64,000 nucleotides of DNA, from assembly GCF_026340655.1 (NCBI RefSeq), contig NZ_JAPEOZ010000001.1:4650001-4714000 (forward strand). The letters run 5' to 3'. Origin of the DNA: Streptomyces sp. NBC_01275 (GTDB lineage Bacteria > Actinomycetota > Actinomycetes > Streptomycetales > Streptomycetaceae). The notes under the pieces were generated by a model. That model saw only the letters and a program-made list of their open reading frames with translations, was not told where the DNA came from and searched no databases. The position numbers and the translations under genes are program-made. Shown here in pieces: positions 24,376-33,527 of this stretch (its first letter is position 1; the number at the start of each line of letters is the position of its first letter).

Positions 24376-26601
24376 TCAGCTGCTCGCCTTCTGCGTCAGG
24401 TCGTAGAAGGTGGCCGAACCGACCGTCACCTTCTTGAAGTTGGCCTCGACCCAGGAGGTGATCTGCGAGGACGTGCCGCTGCTGCTGCCGCTCATGCCGC
24501 CGCCGGAGCCACTGCTGATGAAGTAGTGGATCTTGCCGTCGGTCACGTACTGCTTGAACTGCGCCAGCGTCGGCGACGGGTCGGTGCCGTTGAAGCCGCC
24601 GATCGCCATCACCGCGTCACCGGTGGCGAGTTGGTAGCTCGCGGCGTTCTGCGCGCCGATCGCGGCCGCGGCCCAGGTGTACTTGCCGGAGTCGGCCTCC
24701 AGCAGCTTCTTGGCCTCGTCGGTGACCGAGGCGCCGTTGAGCAGACCGCCGACACCGCCACCGCCGCCCATGCCGCCGCCGTCGCCGGTCTGGCCGCCCT
24801 GCTGGTTCTGACCCTGGCCCTGGCCCTGCGTGCCGCCGGTGCCGTTCTGGGTGTTGCCGTTGCCGTTCTGCTGGTTCTGGCCGGGCATGCCGCCGCCGGG
24901 GAAGCCGCCGGCGCCGCCGCCCTGCTGGCCCTGACCCTGGGTGTTGCCGTTGCCGTTCTGGGTCTGGCCGCCGGGGCCGCCGCCGTTGCCGCCGAAGCCG
25001 CCCCGACCGCCGCCACCGGGACCGCCGCCGCCCATCATGCTCGCGCCGGCCGGACCGGCGGTGACGATGGAGCCGGTGTGGCCCTCCTGCAGGGTGCTGA
25101 TGGTGTACGCCGTGGGTCCGGCCAGCGCGGCCACCAGGCCCACGGAGGCCGCCGCGAGGGCGAGCTGACGGTTGATCCGGCCCACGAAGATCAGGCCGAG
25201 GGCCGCCGCGAGGCCGCCGATCAGGACCAGCCACTTCAGCCAGGGCAGGTAGTCGGAGGTGCGGTTGAGCAGGACGTACGACCAGGCCGCCGCCGCGACG
25301 ACCGAGGCCGCGAGGGTGATCGAGGCCCACAGCTCGGACCGCTTCTCCCACAGGACGCCGGCGCCCATGCCGATCACGGCCGCCATGTAAGGGGCGAGGG
25401 CCACCGTGTAGTACTGGTGGAAGATGCCCGCCATGTAGCTGAAGACGACCATGGTGATCAGCAGCGAGCCGCCCCAGACGAGGAACAGACCGCGGGTCGT
25501 CGACGTCCGCTTCAGCTTGCGGGTGGCGACCAGACCGCCGACGAGCAGGACCAGCGCGGCCGGCAGCAGCCAGGAGATCTGGCCGCCGATCTCGGAGTTG
25601 AACATCCGATCCCAGCCGGTCTCGCCCCACTGCCCGGTGCCGCCTGCGCCACCGCCGCCGCCGACGCTGCCGGTCTCCTCGCCGTTGAGGCGGCCGAGAC
25701 CGTTGTAGCCGAAGGTCAGTTCGAGGAAGGAGTTGTTCTGCGAGCCGCCGATGTACGGGCGGGAAGAGGCGGGCCACAGCTCGACGATCGCGACCCACCA
25801 GCCGCCGGACACGATCAGCGCGCCGGTCGCGACGGCCAGCTGACCGAACCGCTTCTTCAGACCCACCGGGGCGCACACCCCGTACACGATGGCCAGCGGC
25901 GGCAGGATCAGGAAGGCCTGCAGGGTCTTGGCGAGGAACGCGAAGCCGATCGCGACCCCGGCCCACACCAGCCACTTCGTCCGGCCGTCCTCCAGCGCGC
26001 GGGCCACCATGTAGCAGGCCACGGCCATCAGCAGGGCCAGCATCGCGTCCGGGTTGTTGAACCGGAACATCAGCGCGGCGACGGGGGTGAGCGCGAGCAC
26101 GGCGCCCGCGATCAGACCGGCCGCGGGGCTGAACCGGCGGCGCACGGAGGCGTAGACGACGGCGACCGTGCCGACGCCCATCAGCACCTCGGGAGCGAGG
26201 ATCGCCCACGAGTTCAGGCCGAAGATCCGCACCGACAGCGCCATCGGCCACAGCGACGCCGGAGGCTTGTCGACGGTGATGGCGTTGCCCGCGTCCAGCG
26301 AGCCGAAGAAGAAGGCCTTCCAGCTCTGGCTGCCGGCCTGGACGGCCGCGGAGTAGAAGGAGTTGGCGTAGCCGGAGGCGCTCAGGTTGTACAGGTAGAG
26401 GAGCAGGGTGGCGGCCAGCAGGCCGAGGAAGGCCGGGCGCGCCCAGCGGGGGTCCTCGGGGCGGCCGCGCCACAGTCTGCGGACGAAGGGCTGCTTCGGC
26501 TCACCCGACCCGGGCGCCGTGGCGGCCGGTTCCCCGGGGGCCGCGAGCACGTCGGCCTGCGGTGTGTCCCAGGTGGTCGTCTGATCGAGGTGGGTGGTCA
26601 T
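24376..26601 (-). CDS. Polytopic glycosyltransferase, GT39/ArnT-like (YkcB-like mannosyltransferase)
   Basis: The 741-residue membrane enzyme has about a dozen helices. The GT-C catalytic acid motif is in the first loop (FFFGSLDAGNAITVDKPPASLW), and MFRFNNPDAMLALLMAVACY follows. This type uses a polyprenyl-phosphate sugar donor on the outer face. A roughly 95-residue Gly/Gln/Asn-rich insert (residues about 510-605) precedes a soluble C-terminal domain with AIGGFNGTDPSPTLAQFKQYV, as in YkcA/YkcB proteins. Its ATG overlaps the stop of the GT2-GtrA gene by 4 bases, so the two are coupled; the partner probably makes the lipid-linked sugar. Confidence 0.88.
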   Translation of the reverse strand: MTTHLDQTTTWDTPQADVLAAPGEPAATAPGSGEPKQPFVRRLWRGRPEDPRWARPAFLGLLAATLLLYLYNLSASGYANSFYSAAVQAGSQSWKAFFFGSLDAGNAITVDKPPASLWPMALSVRIFGLNSWAILAPEVLMGVGTVAVVYASVRRRFSPAAGLIAGAVLALTPVAALMFRFNNPDAMLALLMAVACYMVARALEDGRTKWLVWAGVAIGFAFLAKTLQAFLILPPLAIVYGVCAPVGLKKRFGQLAVATGALIVSGGWWVAIVELWPASSRPYIGGSQNNSFLELTFGYNGLGRLNGEETGSVGGGGGAGGTGQWGETGWDRMFNSEIGGQISWLLPAALVLLVGGLVATRKLKRTSTTRGLFLVWGGSLLITMVVFSYMAGIFHQYYTVALAPYMAAVIGMGAGVLWEKRSELWASITLAASVVAAAAWSYVLLNRTSDYLPWLKWLVLIGGLAAALGLIFVGRINRQLALAAASVGLVAALAGPTAYTISTLQEGHTGSIVTAGPAGASMMGGGGPGGGGRGGFGGNGGGPGGQTQNGNGNTQGQGQQGGGAGGFPGGGMPGQNQQNGNGNTQNGTGGTQGQGQGQNQQGGQTGDGGGMGGGGGVGGLLNGASVTDEAKKLLEADSGKYTWAAAAIGAQNAASYQLATGDAVMAIGGFNGTDPSPTLAQFKQYVTDGKIHYFISSGSGGGMSGSSSGTSSQITSWVEANFKKVTVGSATFYDLTQKASS

Positions 26602-28127
26602 CGGGGGTCCCCCGCGTCGGTGTCGTGGGGGCGCACGGGCTGCAGCCGCATGGTGGCGTCCCTCCAGGTGCCGTCCGCGGCTTCGCCGGCGCGGAACTGA
26701 GTAGTGCTGGTGGTGGCACCGGTGGTGGTGCCGGCAGTGCTGGTGCTGTGCGGGTGGTCGACCTGGCGGCGCTGCGGCAGCGGCGCGTACGCGCCGCCGG
26801 CCTGCGGAGAGCCGGTCGGGTACGTCGGTGCGGAGGCGCCCGCCGTGGGGTGGGCGGCGACCACGGCGGTCGTCGGGTCCTCGCCCTCGCGCCGGTCGGA
26901 GAACACCCACACCCGGAAGAGCAGGAAGCGCAGCACGGTCGCCGCGAGGTTGGCGGCGATGAGCACCGCCAGCTCGGTGGAGTGCGCCGGGCTGGAGGTC
27001 GCCGCGTTCAGGGCGACGAGGGATCCGCTGGTCAGCGCGAGGCCGATGCCGAAGACGACCAGGCCCTGCGCCTGGTGCCGGACGGCCCCGCCGGGCCCGC
27101 GCACCCCGAAGGTGAGGCGGCGGTTGGCGGCGGTGTTGGCGACCGCGGAGACCAGCAGCGCGAGCGCGTTGGCGACCTGCGAGCCGCCGAACTGGCGGAA
27201 GGCGCTGTACAGCGCGAGGTAGAAGAGGGTGGACAGGGCGCCCACGACACAGAAGCCGACGAGCTGGCGGGCCAGGCCCTTGGGTACGTCCATGATGTCG
27301 CGGTCGCGGGGGTCGTCGCCGAACGGCCTGGTCAGCCGGTCCAGCGGCAGAGAGCCGCCGGCCAGCGCCTTCCCCACGCGCCACACCCCCTTCAGGTCGT
27401 CGGTCGCCGTCTTCACGATGTGCACCGTGGAGTTCGGGTCGTCGACCCAGTCGACCGGCACCTCGTGGATACGAAGACCGGCCCGCTCGGCCAGGACCAG
27501 CATCTCAGTGTCGAAGAACCAGCCGGTGTCTTCCACCAGGGGGAGCAGAACTTGTGCCACGTCACGCCGGATCGCCTTGAACCCGCACTGCGCGTCCGAG
27601 AAGCGGGCCTGGAGCGAGCCGCGCAGGATCATGTTGTACGCCCGGCTGATGAACTCCCGCTTGGTCCCGCGCACGACACGGGAGCTACGGGCGAGCCGGG
27701 AGCCGATCGCCAGGTCGGAGTGGCCGGAGATCAGCGGCGCCACCAGCGGCAGCAGCGCGTTGAGGTCGGTGGACAGGTCCACATCCATGTAGGCGAGGAT
27801 CGGCGCGTCCGAGGCCGACCAGACGGTCCGCAGCGCACGGCCGCGGCCCTTCTGCTCGAGCCGGAAGGACTTGACCTCCGGGATCCGCGTCTCCAGCCGC
27901 CGCGCCACCTCGGGAGTGGTGTCCGTCGACGCGTTGTCCGCGATCGTGATGCGGAACGGGTACGGGAACGTACGCGCCAGGTGGTCGTGCAGTCTCTGGA
28001 CGCACGGCTGGAGGTCCTTCTCCTCGTTGTAGACGGGGATCACTACGTCCAGGACAGGCGTACCGGCTGCCGCGGCCGGGAGGTGCTCCCGCGCCGGCAG
28101 GGTGCCGGGAGAAGAGTCGGTTCGCAT
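26598..28127 (-). CDS. GT2 glycosyltransferase fused to a GtrA-like membrane domain
   Basis: The 509-residue protein has a DPM1-like GT2 domain (VIPVYNEEKDL, IADNASTDTTPEVARR, the DVDLSTDL metal motif, GSRLARSS, and FSDAQCGFKAIRRDVA) joined at about residue 290 to a four-helix GtrA domain (LARQLVGFCVVGALSTLFYL) and a disordered Ser/Thr-rich tail. It should transfer a sugar, probably mannose or glucose, to polyprenyl phosphate and help flip it. It overlaps the GT39 gene by 4 bp and lies 14 bp after the histidine kinase gene, closing a sensor-to-cell-surface-sugar operon. Confidence 0.9.
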   Translation of the reverse strand: MRTDSSPGTLPAREHLPAAAAGTPVLDVVIPVYNEEKDLQPCVQRLHDHLARTFPYPFRITIADNASTDTTPEVARRLETRIPEVKSFRLEQKGRGRALRTVWSASDAPILAYMDVDLSTDLNALLPLVAPLISGHSDLAIGSRLARSSRVVRGTKREFISRAYNMILRGSLQARFSDAQCGFKAIRRDVAQVLLPLVEDTGWFFDTEMLVLAERAGLRIHEVPVDWVDDPNSTVHIVKTATDDLKGVWRVGKALAGGSLPLDRLTRPFGDDPRDRDIMDVPKGLARQLVGFCVVGALSTLFYLALYSAFRQFGGSQVANALALLVSAVANTAANRRLTFGVRGPGGAVRHQAQGLVVFGIGLALTSGSLVALNAATSSPAHSTELAVLIAANLAATVLRFLLFRVWVFSDRREGEDPTTAVVAAHPTAGASAPTYPTGSPQAGGAYAPLPQRRQVDHPHSTSTAGTTTGATTSTTQFRAGEAADGTWRDATMRLQPVRPHDTDAGDPR

Positions 28128-28141
28128 GTCAACGACTTTCG

Positions 28142-29785
28142 TCAAGCGCCCTGTTGCACCCATGTGGTGGCACTGTGCTCGACCTGTGAGTCGAGTTGCC
28201 AGTTCGTTTCGGGCGCGGGCTGGGGCACGGCGGGGGCAAGCGCGGGCAAATGCACCGTAAAGACGGTCTGCCCGGGCACGCTGTCGACGGTCACGGCGCC
28301 ACCGTGCGCGGTCGCCACGGCCTGCACGATGGCGAGGCCCAGACCGGTCGAGCCCGAGGCGCGGGAGCGCGAGGAGTCACCGCGCGCGAACCGTTCGAAG
28401 ACGTGCGGAAGCAGATCGGGCGGGATGCCCTGACCGTTGTCCTGGACGTCCACGCACAGCCACGGCCCACGCCGCTGCACCCGTGCGGTGACGGTCGTAC
28501 CGGGCGCGGTGTGCGTACGGGCGTTGGCCAGCAGGTTGACGAGCACCTGTTGCAGCCGTGCCGCGTCGGCGGACACGAGGGCGGGCTCGTCGGGAAGTTC
28601 CAGGCGCCAGACGTGGTCGCGTCCGGCGGCGCGGGCGTCGCTGATCGTGTCGATGACCAGCGGTACGAGGTCGGTCTGCTCGAACTGCAGCGGGCGACCC
28701 GCGTCGAGGCGGGCGAGCAGCAGCAGGTCCTCGACGAGGAAGGTCATCCGGCCGGCCTCGGACTCGATGCGGCCCAGCGCGTGCTTGGTGTCGGGGCCGA
28801 CCTCCTCCCGTCCGCGCCGGGTCAGCTCGGCGTATCCCCTGATGGAGGCGAGGGGGGTGCGCAGCTCGTGACTGGCGTCCGCGACGAACTGGCGGACCCG
28901 CATCTCGCTCTCCTGGCGGGCGTGCAAGGCGCCGTGGACGTGGTTCAGCATCCGGTTCAGCGCGGCGCCTACCTGGCCGACCTCGGTGTGCGGGTCGGTC
29001 TCGGACTCCGGGACACGCTCGCTGAGGTTGACCTCGCCGGTGTGCAGGGGGAGTTCCGAGACCCGGGTGGCGGTCGCGGCGACCTTGCGGAGGGGGCGGG
29101 TGGCGACACTGACCATCACGGTGCCCGCGAGGGCCGCGGCGATGAGACCGGCGACGGTGAGGCTGATCTCGACGATGATCAGGGTGTTGATGGTGTTGTC
29201 GACGTCGGAGGTCGGGATGCCTACGTAGTAGTCGCCGTTGTTGCCGTGGATGTACTGGACCCGGTAGGTGCCGAGACCGGAGATCTCGACGGTGTGCCGT
29301 TTCCCGTCCTGCGAGACCGAGCCGAGCACCTTCATCTGGGCCTCGGTGAGTCCCTCGGGGTCCATCCGCGGGATGTTGTTGTCGTCGTTCTTCTTCTCGC
29401 CGACCTTGCCGCTGGTGATCGAGCCGTTCTCGACCTTGGCCGCGAGGGCCCTCTGCGGCCCCGGGCCCTGGGAGACGAACTCGTCGAGGGTCATCTGCTT
29501 CTGGGGCGCGTTGGTGTTGCCGTTGGCGGTGCCGTTGCTGTTCTTGGCGCCGTCCTTGCCACCGGGTCCTCCGGCGGGGCCGCCGGAGAGGCGCATGGTG
29601 GCCTCCTTCAGGGAGCCGTCCAGCTGCCCGTACAGATGGTCCCGCAGCACCAGGGTGGTCACGGTGCCGATCACCGCGCAGATCACGGCGATCAGGGTCA
29701 CGGACACGACGACGAGCCTGGTCCGCAGGGTGCGCGGCTTCCCCGCTCGTCTCTTCTGCGGACGCGGCCGTCGTCGCCCGCTCAT
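28142..29785 (-). CDS. Sensor histidine kinase
   Basis: The 547-residue membrane kinase has TM1 near residues 22-48 (LVVVSVTLIAVICAVIGTV), an extracytoplasmic sensor with a Gly/Asn-rich stretch, TM2 near 200-225, and a HAMP domain (TRPLRKVAATATRVSELPL). Phosphoacceptor DASHELRTPLASI, N box NLLANARTHT, G1 DNGQGIP and G2 GLGLAI follow. Its start overlaps the response regulator stop by 4 bp. The cognate output is presumably this operon. The stimulus is unknown. Confidence 0.93.
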   Translation of the reverse strand: MSGRRRPRPQKRRAGKPRTLRTRLVVVSVTLIAVICAVIGTVTTLVLRDHLYGQLDGSLKEATMRLSGGPAGGPGGKDGAKNSNGTANGNTNAPQKQMTLDEFVSQGPGPQRALAAKVENGSITSGKVGEKKNDDNNIPRMDPEGLTEAQMKVLGSVSQDGKRHTVEISGLGTYRVQYIHGNNGDYYVGIPTSDVDNTINTLIIVEISLTVAGLIAAALAGTVMVSVATRPLRKVAATATRVSELPLHTGEVNLSERVPESETDPHTEVGQVGAALNRMLNHVHGALHARQESEMRVRQFVADASHELRTPLASIRGYAELTRRGREEVGPDTKHALGRIESEAGRMTFLVEDLLLLARLDAGRPLQFEQTDLVPLVIDTISDARAAGRDHVWRLELPDEPALVSADAARLQQVLVNLLANARTHTAPGTTVTARVQRRGPWLCVDVQDNGQGIPPDLLPHVFERFARGDSSRSRASGSTGLGLAIVQAVATAHGGAVTVDSVPGQTVFTVHLPALAPAVPQPAPETNWQLDSQVEHSATTWVQQGA

Positions 29786-30534
29786 GAGGCCGCGGGCTTG
29801 ATCAGGTACCCGGCGCCACGCCGGGTGTGGATCATCGGCTCACGCCCCGCGTCTATCTTGCGGCGCAGGTAGGAGATGTACAGCTCGACGACGTTGGCCT
29901 GGCCTCCGAAGTCGTAGGACCACACGCGGTCCAGGATCTGCGCCTTGCTGAGCACGCGCCGCGGGTTGCGCATCAGGAAGCGCAGCAGCTCGAACTCGGT
30001 GGCGGTCAGGTGGATGTTGTCCCCGGCGCGCGAGACCTCGTGGCTGTCCTCGTCGAGGGTGAGGTCCCCGACGACGAGCACGGAGTCGGAGCGCCGGTCT
30101 GCGGCGCCGGAGCGCCGGATCAGTCCGCGCAGCCGGGCCACGACCTCTTCGAGGCTGAACGGCTTGGTGACGTAGTCGTCGCCGCCGGCGGTGAGCCCGG
30201 CGATACGGTCCTCGACCGCGTCCTTGGCCGTGAGGAACAGCACCGGAACGTCCGGCAGCTCGCGCCGCAGCCGCCCCAGGACCGTCAGCCCGTCCATGTC
30301 GGGAAGCATCATGTCCAGGACGACGGCGTCGGGACGGAAGTCCCGCGCGGTCTGGATGGCGCCCGTGCCGTCGCCGGCACTCCGGATCTGCCATCCCTCA
30401 TAGCGCAGGGCCATGGACAGCAGCTCGGTGATCGACAGCTCGTCGTCCACCACAAGCACTCGGACGGGGCTCCCGTCCGGCCTCAGCAGTTCGGTGCGCC
30501 CCTGGGGCGAGGTCGTGGTCATGGAAGACACCAT
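29782..30534 (-). CDS. OmpR-family response regulator
   Basis: The 250-residue regulator has a receiver domain (VRVLVVDDELSIT, phosphorylation site VVLDMMLPDMDG, LFLTAKD, YVTKPF) and a winged-helix output (LTATEFELLRFLMRNPRRVLSKAQILDRVW, then ISYLRRKI). The start at 30534 is chosen because AGAGGG lies 7 bases upstream; two other in-frame starts flank it. It is the first gene of a four-gene operon with the kinase and two glycosyltransferases. Confidence 0.93.
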   Translation of the reverse strand: MVSSMTTTSPQGRTELLRPDGSPVRVLVVDDELSITELLSMALRYEGWQIRSAGDGTGAIQTARDFRPDAVVLDMMLPDMDGLTVLGRLRRELPDVPVLFLTAKDAVEDRIAGLTAGGDDYVTKPFSLEEVVARLRGLIRRSGAADRRSDSVLVVGDLTLDEDSHEVSRAGDNIHLTATEFELLRFLMRNPRRVLSKAQILDRVWSYDFGGQANVVELYISYLRRKIDAGREPMIHTRRGAGYLIKPAAS

Positions 30535-30769
30535 GTCGGTGCCCTCTGAGAGCACGCTTTCCCTTGTCTGTGATTTTCCTGAGAAACGCACAGCCGGCTC
30601 TCAGGGAACCGGGACCCCTTGCGCGGAACACCCGCGTTCGCCCCACTTCACACCCCTGGATGATCACCCCGAGGTCCTGATTCCCCGATGGAATTCCTTT
30701 AGGAAACCTGTCACAGCCGCCGGGAAACCTGTCACAGCCGCCCCGCCCCTCACTCCTGCCGGTCCCGCA

Positions 30770-31663
30770 TCAGAACAAACCGTCCTGAATCTGCCCCCTC
30801 CCCTTCCGTCTCCCGAGCTCCCGCACCGGCAGCCCGACCTCCCCGGCCCCTTCCGCAGCGCCCGCCGGAACGAGCTCCCACCCCCGCATCAACCGGGTGT
30901 CGAGCACCACGGTCCCGCCCCGGGCGGCCAGATGCAGATCGGGCCCGGCGGCCGCCACCAGCTCCCCGCTCACCGCACCCCCCGCGACCAGCTCGCTCAC
31001 CTCCCCGACGGCGACCGGAACCCCGTCGAGCCCGAACGCCCGCACATGATCGACGACATGAAGGGGCTCACACGCCAAGGACTCGGGCCACCCGGCCAGT
31101 TCCACGGCCCGCGCATACAACTCCCGCACCTCACGGGCCCTTTCCTCCTCCGTCTCCGGCAACGAGGAGCGCACTGCGCGCTTCTCGACGTACGGGATCC
31201 GGTCCGGCACCCGCAGGGCGGCGCGCAGCAGCTCCTCGGTCCGCCGGGCGGCCATCAACGGCCCGACGCCGAGCCAGCCGAAGCAGACGGCCCCCTGCTC
31301 CAGCAGCCGTGCCGACCCCCGCTCGACCGCCGTGATCCCGACCTTGACGAGCCCGGGCCCGAACCAGGCGAGATACACCCGGTACGGCCGTGGATCGTCC
31401 GCGATCCCGTCGGCGGCGACGGAGTGCGCCCGATCCAGCCGCGCACACTCCTCGCACCGTCCGCCGGTGCTCCTCCCCGAGATCCCGGCCCGCACCGGAC
31501 ACGCATGCCCCCGAGCCCCGACACACACCCGCACACCCCCCTCCGCGACCCCGAAGGCCACCCGCTTCCCCCAGGACAAGGGGCTACGACGCCCCCCGTC
31601 CCACATCAGCACCGGACCCTCCGCCGACCACCGCAGCCCCGTGCACTTCCATGCCTGTGCCAT
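30770..31663 (-). CDS. DUF2797 family protein
   Basis: The 297-residue protein begins AQAWKCTGLRWSAEGPVLMW and contains CPVRAGISGRSTGGRCEECARLDRAHS, a Cys pair typical of this family, followed by YRVYLAWFGPGLVKVGIT and ARLLEQGAVCFGWLG, reminiscent of a GIY-YIG-like fold. I assign DUF2797, which has no established function. GGGGGGTG precedes the ATG. Its 5' end overlaps the end of the neighbouring membrane gene by 80 bp in another frame. Confidence 0.75.
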   Translation of the reverse strand: MAQAWKCTGLRWSAEGPVLMWDGGRRSPLSWGKRVAFGVAEGGVRVCVGARGHACPVRAGISGRSTGGRCEECARLDRAHSVAADGIADDPRPYRVYLAWFGPGLVKVGITAVERGSARLLEQGAVCFGWLGVGPLMAARRTEELLRAALRVPDRIPYVEKRAVRSSLPETEEERAREVRELYARAVELAGWPESLACEPLHVVDHVRAFGLDGVPVAVGEVSELVAGGAVSGELVAAAGPDLHLAARGGTVVLDTRLMRGWELVPAGAAEGAGEVGLPVRELGRRKGRGQIQDGLF

Positions 31664-32009
31664 CACCCCCCACGGTAGAACCCGCCACTGACAACGCCCC
31701 GACAGCCGTCCGCCCCCGCCCCGCGAGCCGACACCCCGCACACCCCGAATGCCCGCCCCGCGCCCCCGAGTCCCGCACCCGCATCCCCCACTCCGCCCGC
31801 GGCCGCACCCCCGGCGGCTTGCCCCACCCGGCGAGATGCAGTCCCCAGGTGACGAGCACGCTCACGCCCACGACGACCAGCCCGCCGGCGATCGCCGCGG
31901 CGGACCCGGCGCACACACCCACCCCCGCCAGGGCGGCCCCGACGGCCGCGACGGCCACCCCCGTCCAGCCGGCGACCGTATGCCCCTCGTCGTATATATG
32001 TTCGGACAT
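31584..32009 (-). CDS. HGxxPAAW-like small membrane protein
   Basis: The product begins SEHIYDEGHTVAGWTGVAVAAVG. EGHTVAGWT sits where the family has HGHTPAAWT, and two membrane helices follow (to about residue 60) with GLHLAGWGKPP. The 141-residue length is greater than the usual 70-95, because the open frame runs 80 bp into DUF2797. The tail is Gly/Arg-rich and unlike a folded domain, so a lost stop codon is possible. It is divergent from the MarR gene, with their operator between. The function is unknown. Confidence 0.6.
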   Translation of the reverse strand: MSEHIYDEGHTVAGWTGVAVAAVGAALAGVGVCAGSAAAIAGGLVVVGVSVLVTWGLHLAGWGKPPGVRPRAEWGMRVRDSGARGGHSGCAGCRLAGRGRTAVGALSVAGSTVGGDGTGMEVHGAAVVGGGSGADVGRGAS

Positions 32010-32026
32010 CAAGATCCCTCGCGATC

Positions 32027-32064
32027 TAAGAGGTTATGAACATGAACCTCTTACAAGGTAAGAG
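32027..32064. promoter_or_regulatory. Overlapping palindromes, probable MarR operator
   Basis: A perfect 9-bp inverted repeat, TAAGAGGTT and AACCTCTTA around ATGAACATG (32027-32053), overlaps a second perfect one, CTCTTAC-aag-GTAAGAG (32048-32064). They lie 17 bp from the small membrane gene and 66 bp from marR, in the only gap between these divergent genes. Confidence 0.7.
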
Positions 32065-32129
32065 AAGTGGAAAGCAGATAACAAGGACCCAGCACGAACC
32101 ACTGGCCGAAGAGGAAGCAAGAACCCGCG

Positions 32130-32639
32130 ATGACTGCCGACCCGCCGGTCCCGCCGCCGCCGTCCCGCCCGGCCGCCACCCCCGAACAAGCGCTCGCGGC
32201 GATGGACGACCTCATCGCGGCGTCGATGGTCGGCCAACAGGAGATGGCCCAACGCCTGGGCCTGAACGTCTCCGACCTCACCTGCTTCGCCTACGTCCTC
32301 CAGGCCGGCGAGAACCTCCTCACCGCCGGTGACCTCGCCACCCGCGTCCAGGTCACGACCGGCGCGGTGACCGGGATCCTCAACCGCCTGGAACGCGCCG
32401 GCTACGTCACCCGCCGCCCCGACCCCGAAGACCGCCGCCGAGTCCGCGTAGCCGCGGTACCGTCCGCGGTAGCCCGCGTACACGCCTTCTACGAGCCCTA
32501 CTACGCCCGCCTGAACACCCTCTTCGCCGACTACTCCCCGGCCGAGATCGCCGTCCTGACCGACTGGTTCACCCGCGCGACGGGCCTTGCCCAGGCGTAT
32601 CGGGGGGAGCTGCGGATGCGGGAAGGGGGCGACGGGTGA
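32130..32639 (+). CDS. MarR family transcriptional regulator
   Basis: The 169-residue winged-helix regulator has NVSDLTCFAYVLQAGENLLTAGDLATRV, the recognition helix region TTGAVTGILNRLERAGYVTRRPDPEDRRRVRV, and a C-terminal dimer helix LTDWFTRATGLAQAYRGEL. It probably represses itself and the divergent HGxxPAAW-like/DUF2797 pair through the palindromes between them. The ligand is unknown. Confidence 0.9.
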   Translation: MTADPPVPPPPSRPAATPEQALAAMDDLIAASMVGQQEMAQRLGLNVSDLTCFAYVLQAGENLLTAGDLATRVQVTTGAVTGILNRLERAGYVTRRPDPEDRRRVRVAAVPSAVARVHAFYEPYYARLNTLFADYSPAEIAVLTDWFTRATGLAQAYRGELRMREGGDG

Positions 32640-32658
32640 CGTCGAGGCCCGCACACCG

Positions 32659-32888
32659 ATGTCCGTCGCGGGACGCGAGGTGGTCGGCTACGTCTGCGAC
32701 GGCTGCGCGCATACCTGGTCCCGTCCGGTCGAGGACGAGCTGGAGGTCTACGACGTCGTCAGGGTGGACCTCCCCGACGCCACGCTCTACGGCACGGTCT
32801 GGCAGGTCGAACGCGACCGCGTCCAGGTGCGCGGCACGGGCGGGAGTGGCTGCTGTGGGTCGAGCGCTGGCGAGTCATCGTCTACTGA
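32659..32888 (+). pseudogene. Frameshifted small gene (would encode about 76 residues)
   Basis: The first part reads cleanly from the ATG (GREVVGYVCDGCAHTWSRPV, then DLPDATLYGTVWQVERDRVQVR) with a Cys pair. After VQVR this frame turns into low-complexity Gly/Ser/Cys. Moving one base restores an obviously protein-like end, GREWLLWVERWRVIVY, and a stop at 32886. Loss of a single base near 32830 (GTGCGC-GGCACGG) best explains this. It may be a real mutation or a sequencing error. It starts 20 bp after marR. The function of the intact protein is unknown. Confidence 0.65.
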
Positions 32889-32950
32889 GGTCCCGGGGTG
32901 GCGGAGTGCCGGAGTGCCGGAGTCGCGGGGTGCCGTAGTCCCGGCTGGCG

Positions 32951-33385
32951 TCAGGCGAAGTCCGGGTTTGTCAGGTCGATGGTGAGGGAGTTGCCGAGGT
33001 TGTTGGTGAAGGTGGCCAGCGAGCCGTGGACCTCCGCCCGCTCGAACGGATTGGACTCCAGCAACGACACCACCCACACCAGGTTCTCGTCCTGATCGAG
33101 CCGGGCGAAGAAACCCTCAGAACCCAGCGAACCGTCGCCGCAGCACATGTATCCCGACCCGTCCGGCAGTTCCGCCAGACCCTGCGGATGGATGTCGGCC
33201 CTGGTCAGACACTCCGGATCGTCGGCCAGCAGCGCATCCAGGTCGAACGGCTCGGCCACGTCGAACCAGGACAGCTCCGGGCCGTCCACCTCGACCACCC
33301 GAGCGGAACCGTCCGCACGAAACAGCCCGTCCACCGCGGGCCGTTCCTGCGCGAGCCACAGCTCGACGATACGCATCGTGTTCAC
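32951..33385 (-). CDS. Hypothetical acidic protein
   Basis: The 144-residue acidic product has the look of a small folded protein: RIVELWLAQERPAVDGLFRA, PELSWFDVAEPFDLDALLADDPE, YMCCGDGSLGSEGFFARLDQDENLVWVVSLLESNPF and a C-terminal TFTNNLGNSLTIDLTNPDF. The size, acidity and isolation recall polymorphic-toxin immunity proteins or SMI1/SUKH-like proteins, but I cannot assign a family. Two in-frame starts, GTG at 33385 and ATG at 33376, share the purine-rich GGAAGAGG upstream. Between it and the broken gene lies a short GGAGTGCC repeat. Confidence 0.65.
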   Translation of the reverse strand: MNTMRIVELWLAQERPAVDGLFRADGSARVVEVDGPELSWFDVAEPFDLDALLADDPECLTRADIHPQGLAELPDGSGYMCCGDGSLGSEGFFARLDQDENLVWVVSLLESNPFERAEVHGSLATFTNNLGNSLTIDLTNPDFA

Positions 33386-33527
33386 TGCCTCTTCCTGCTC
33401 ATCGCTTCTTCCTCCACGGCAACTCGGCGCTTGCGGCCGTTCGGATTTTGCTCCCGCGGAAGCTTGATGTCAGCCGCTGCCGCGGCTTAGCCTCGGCATC
33501 CGTGCCGTCTTCCCACCGGAAGTGTTC

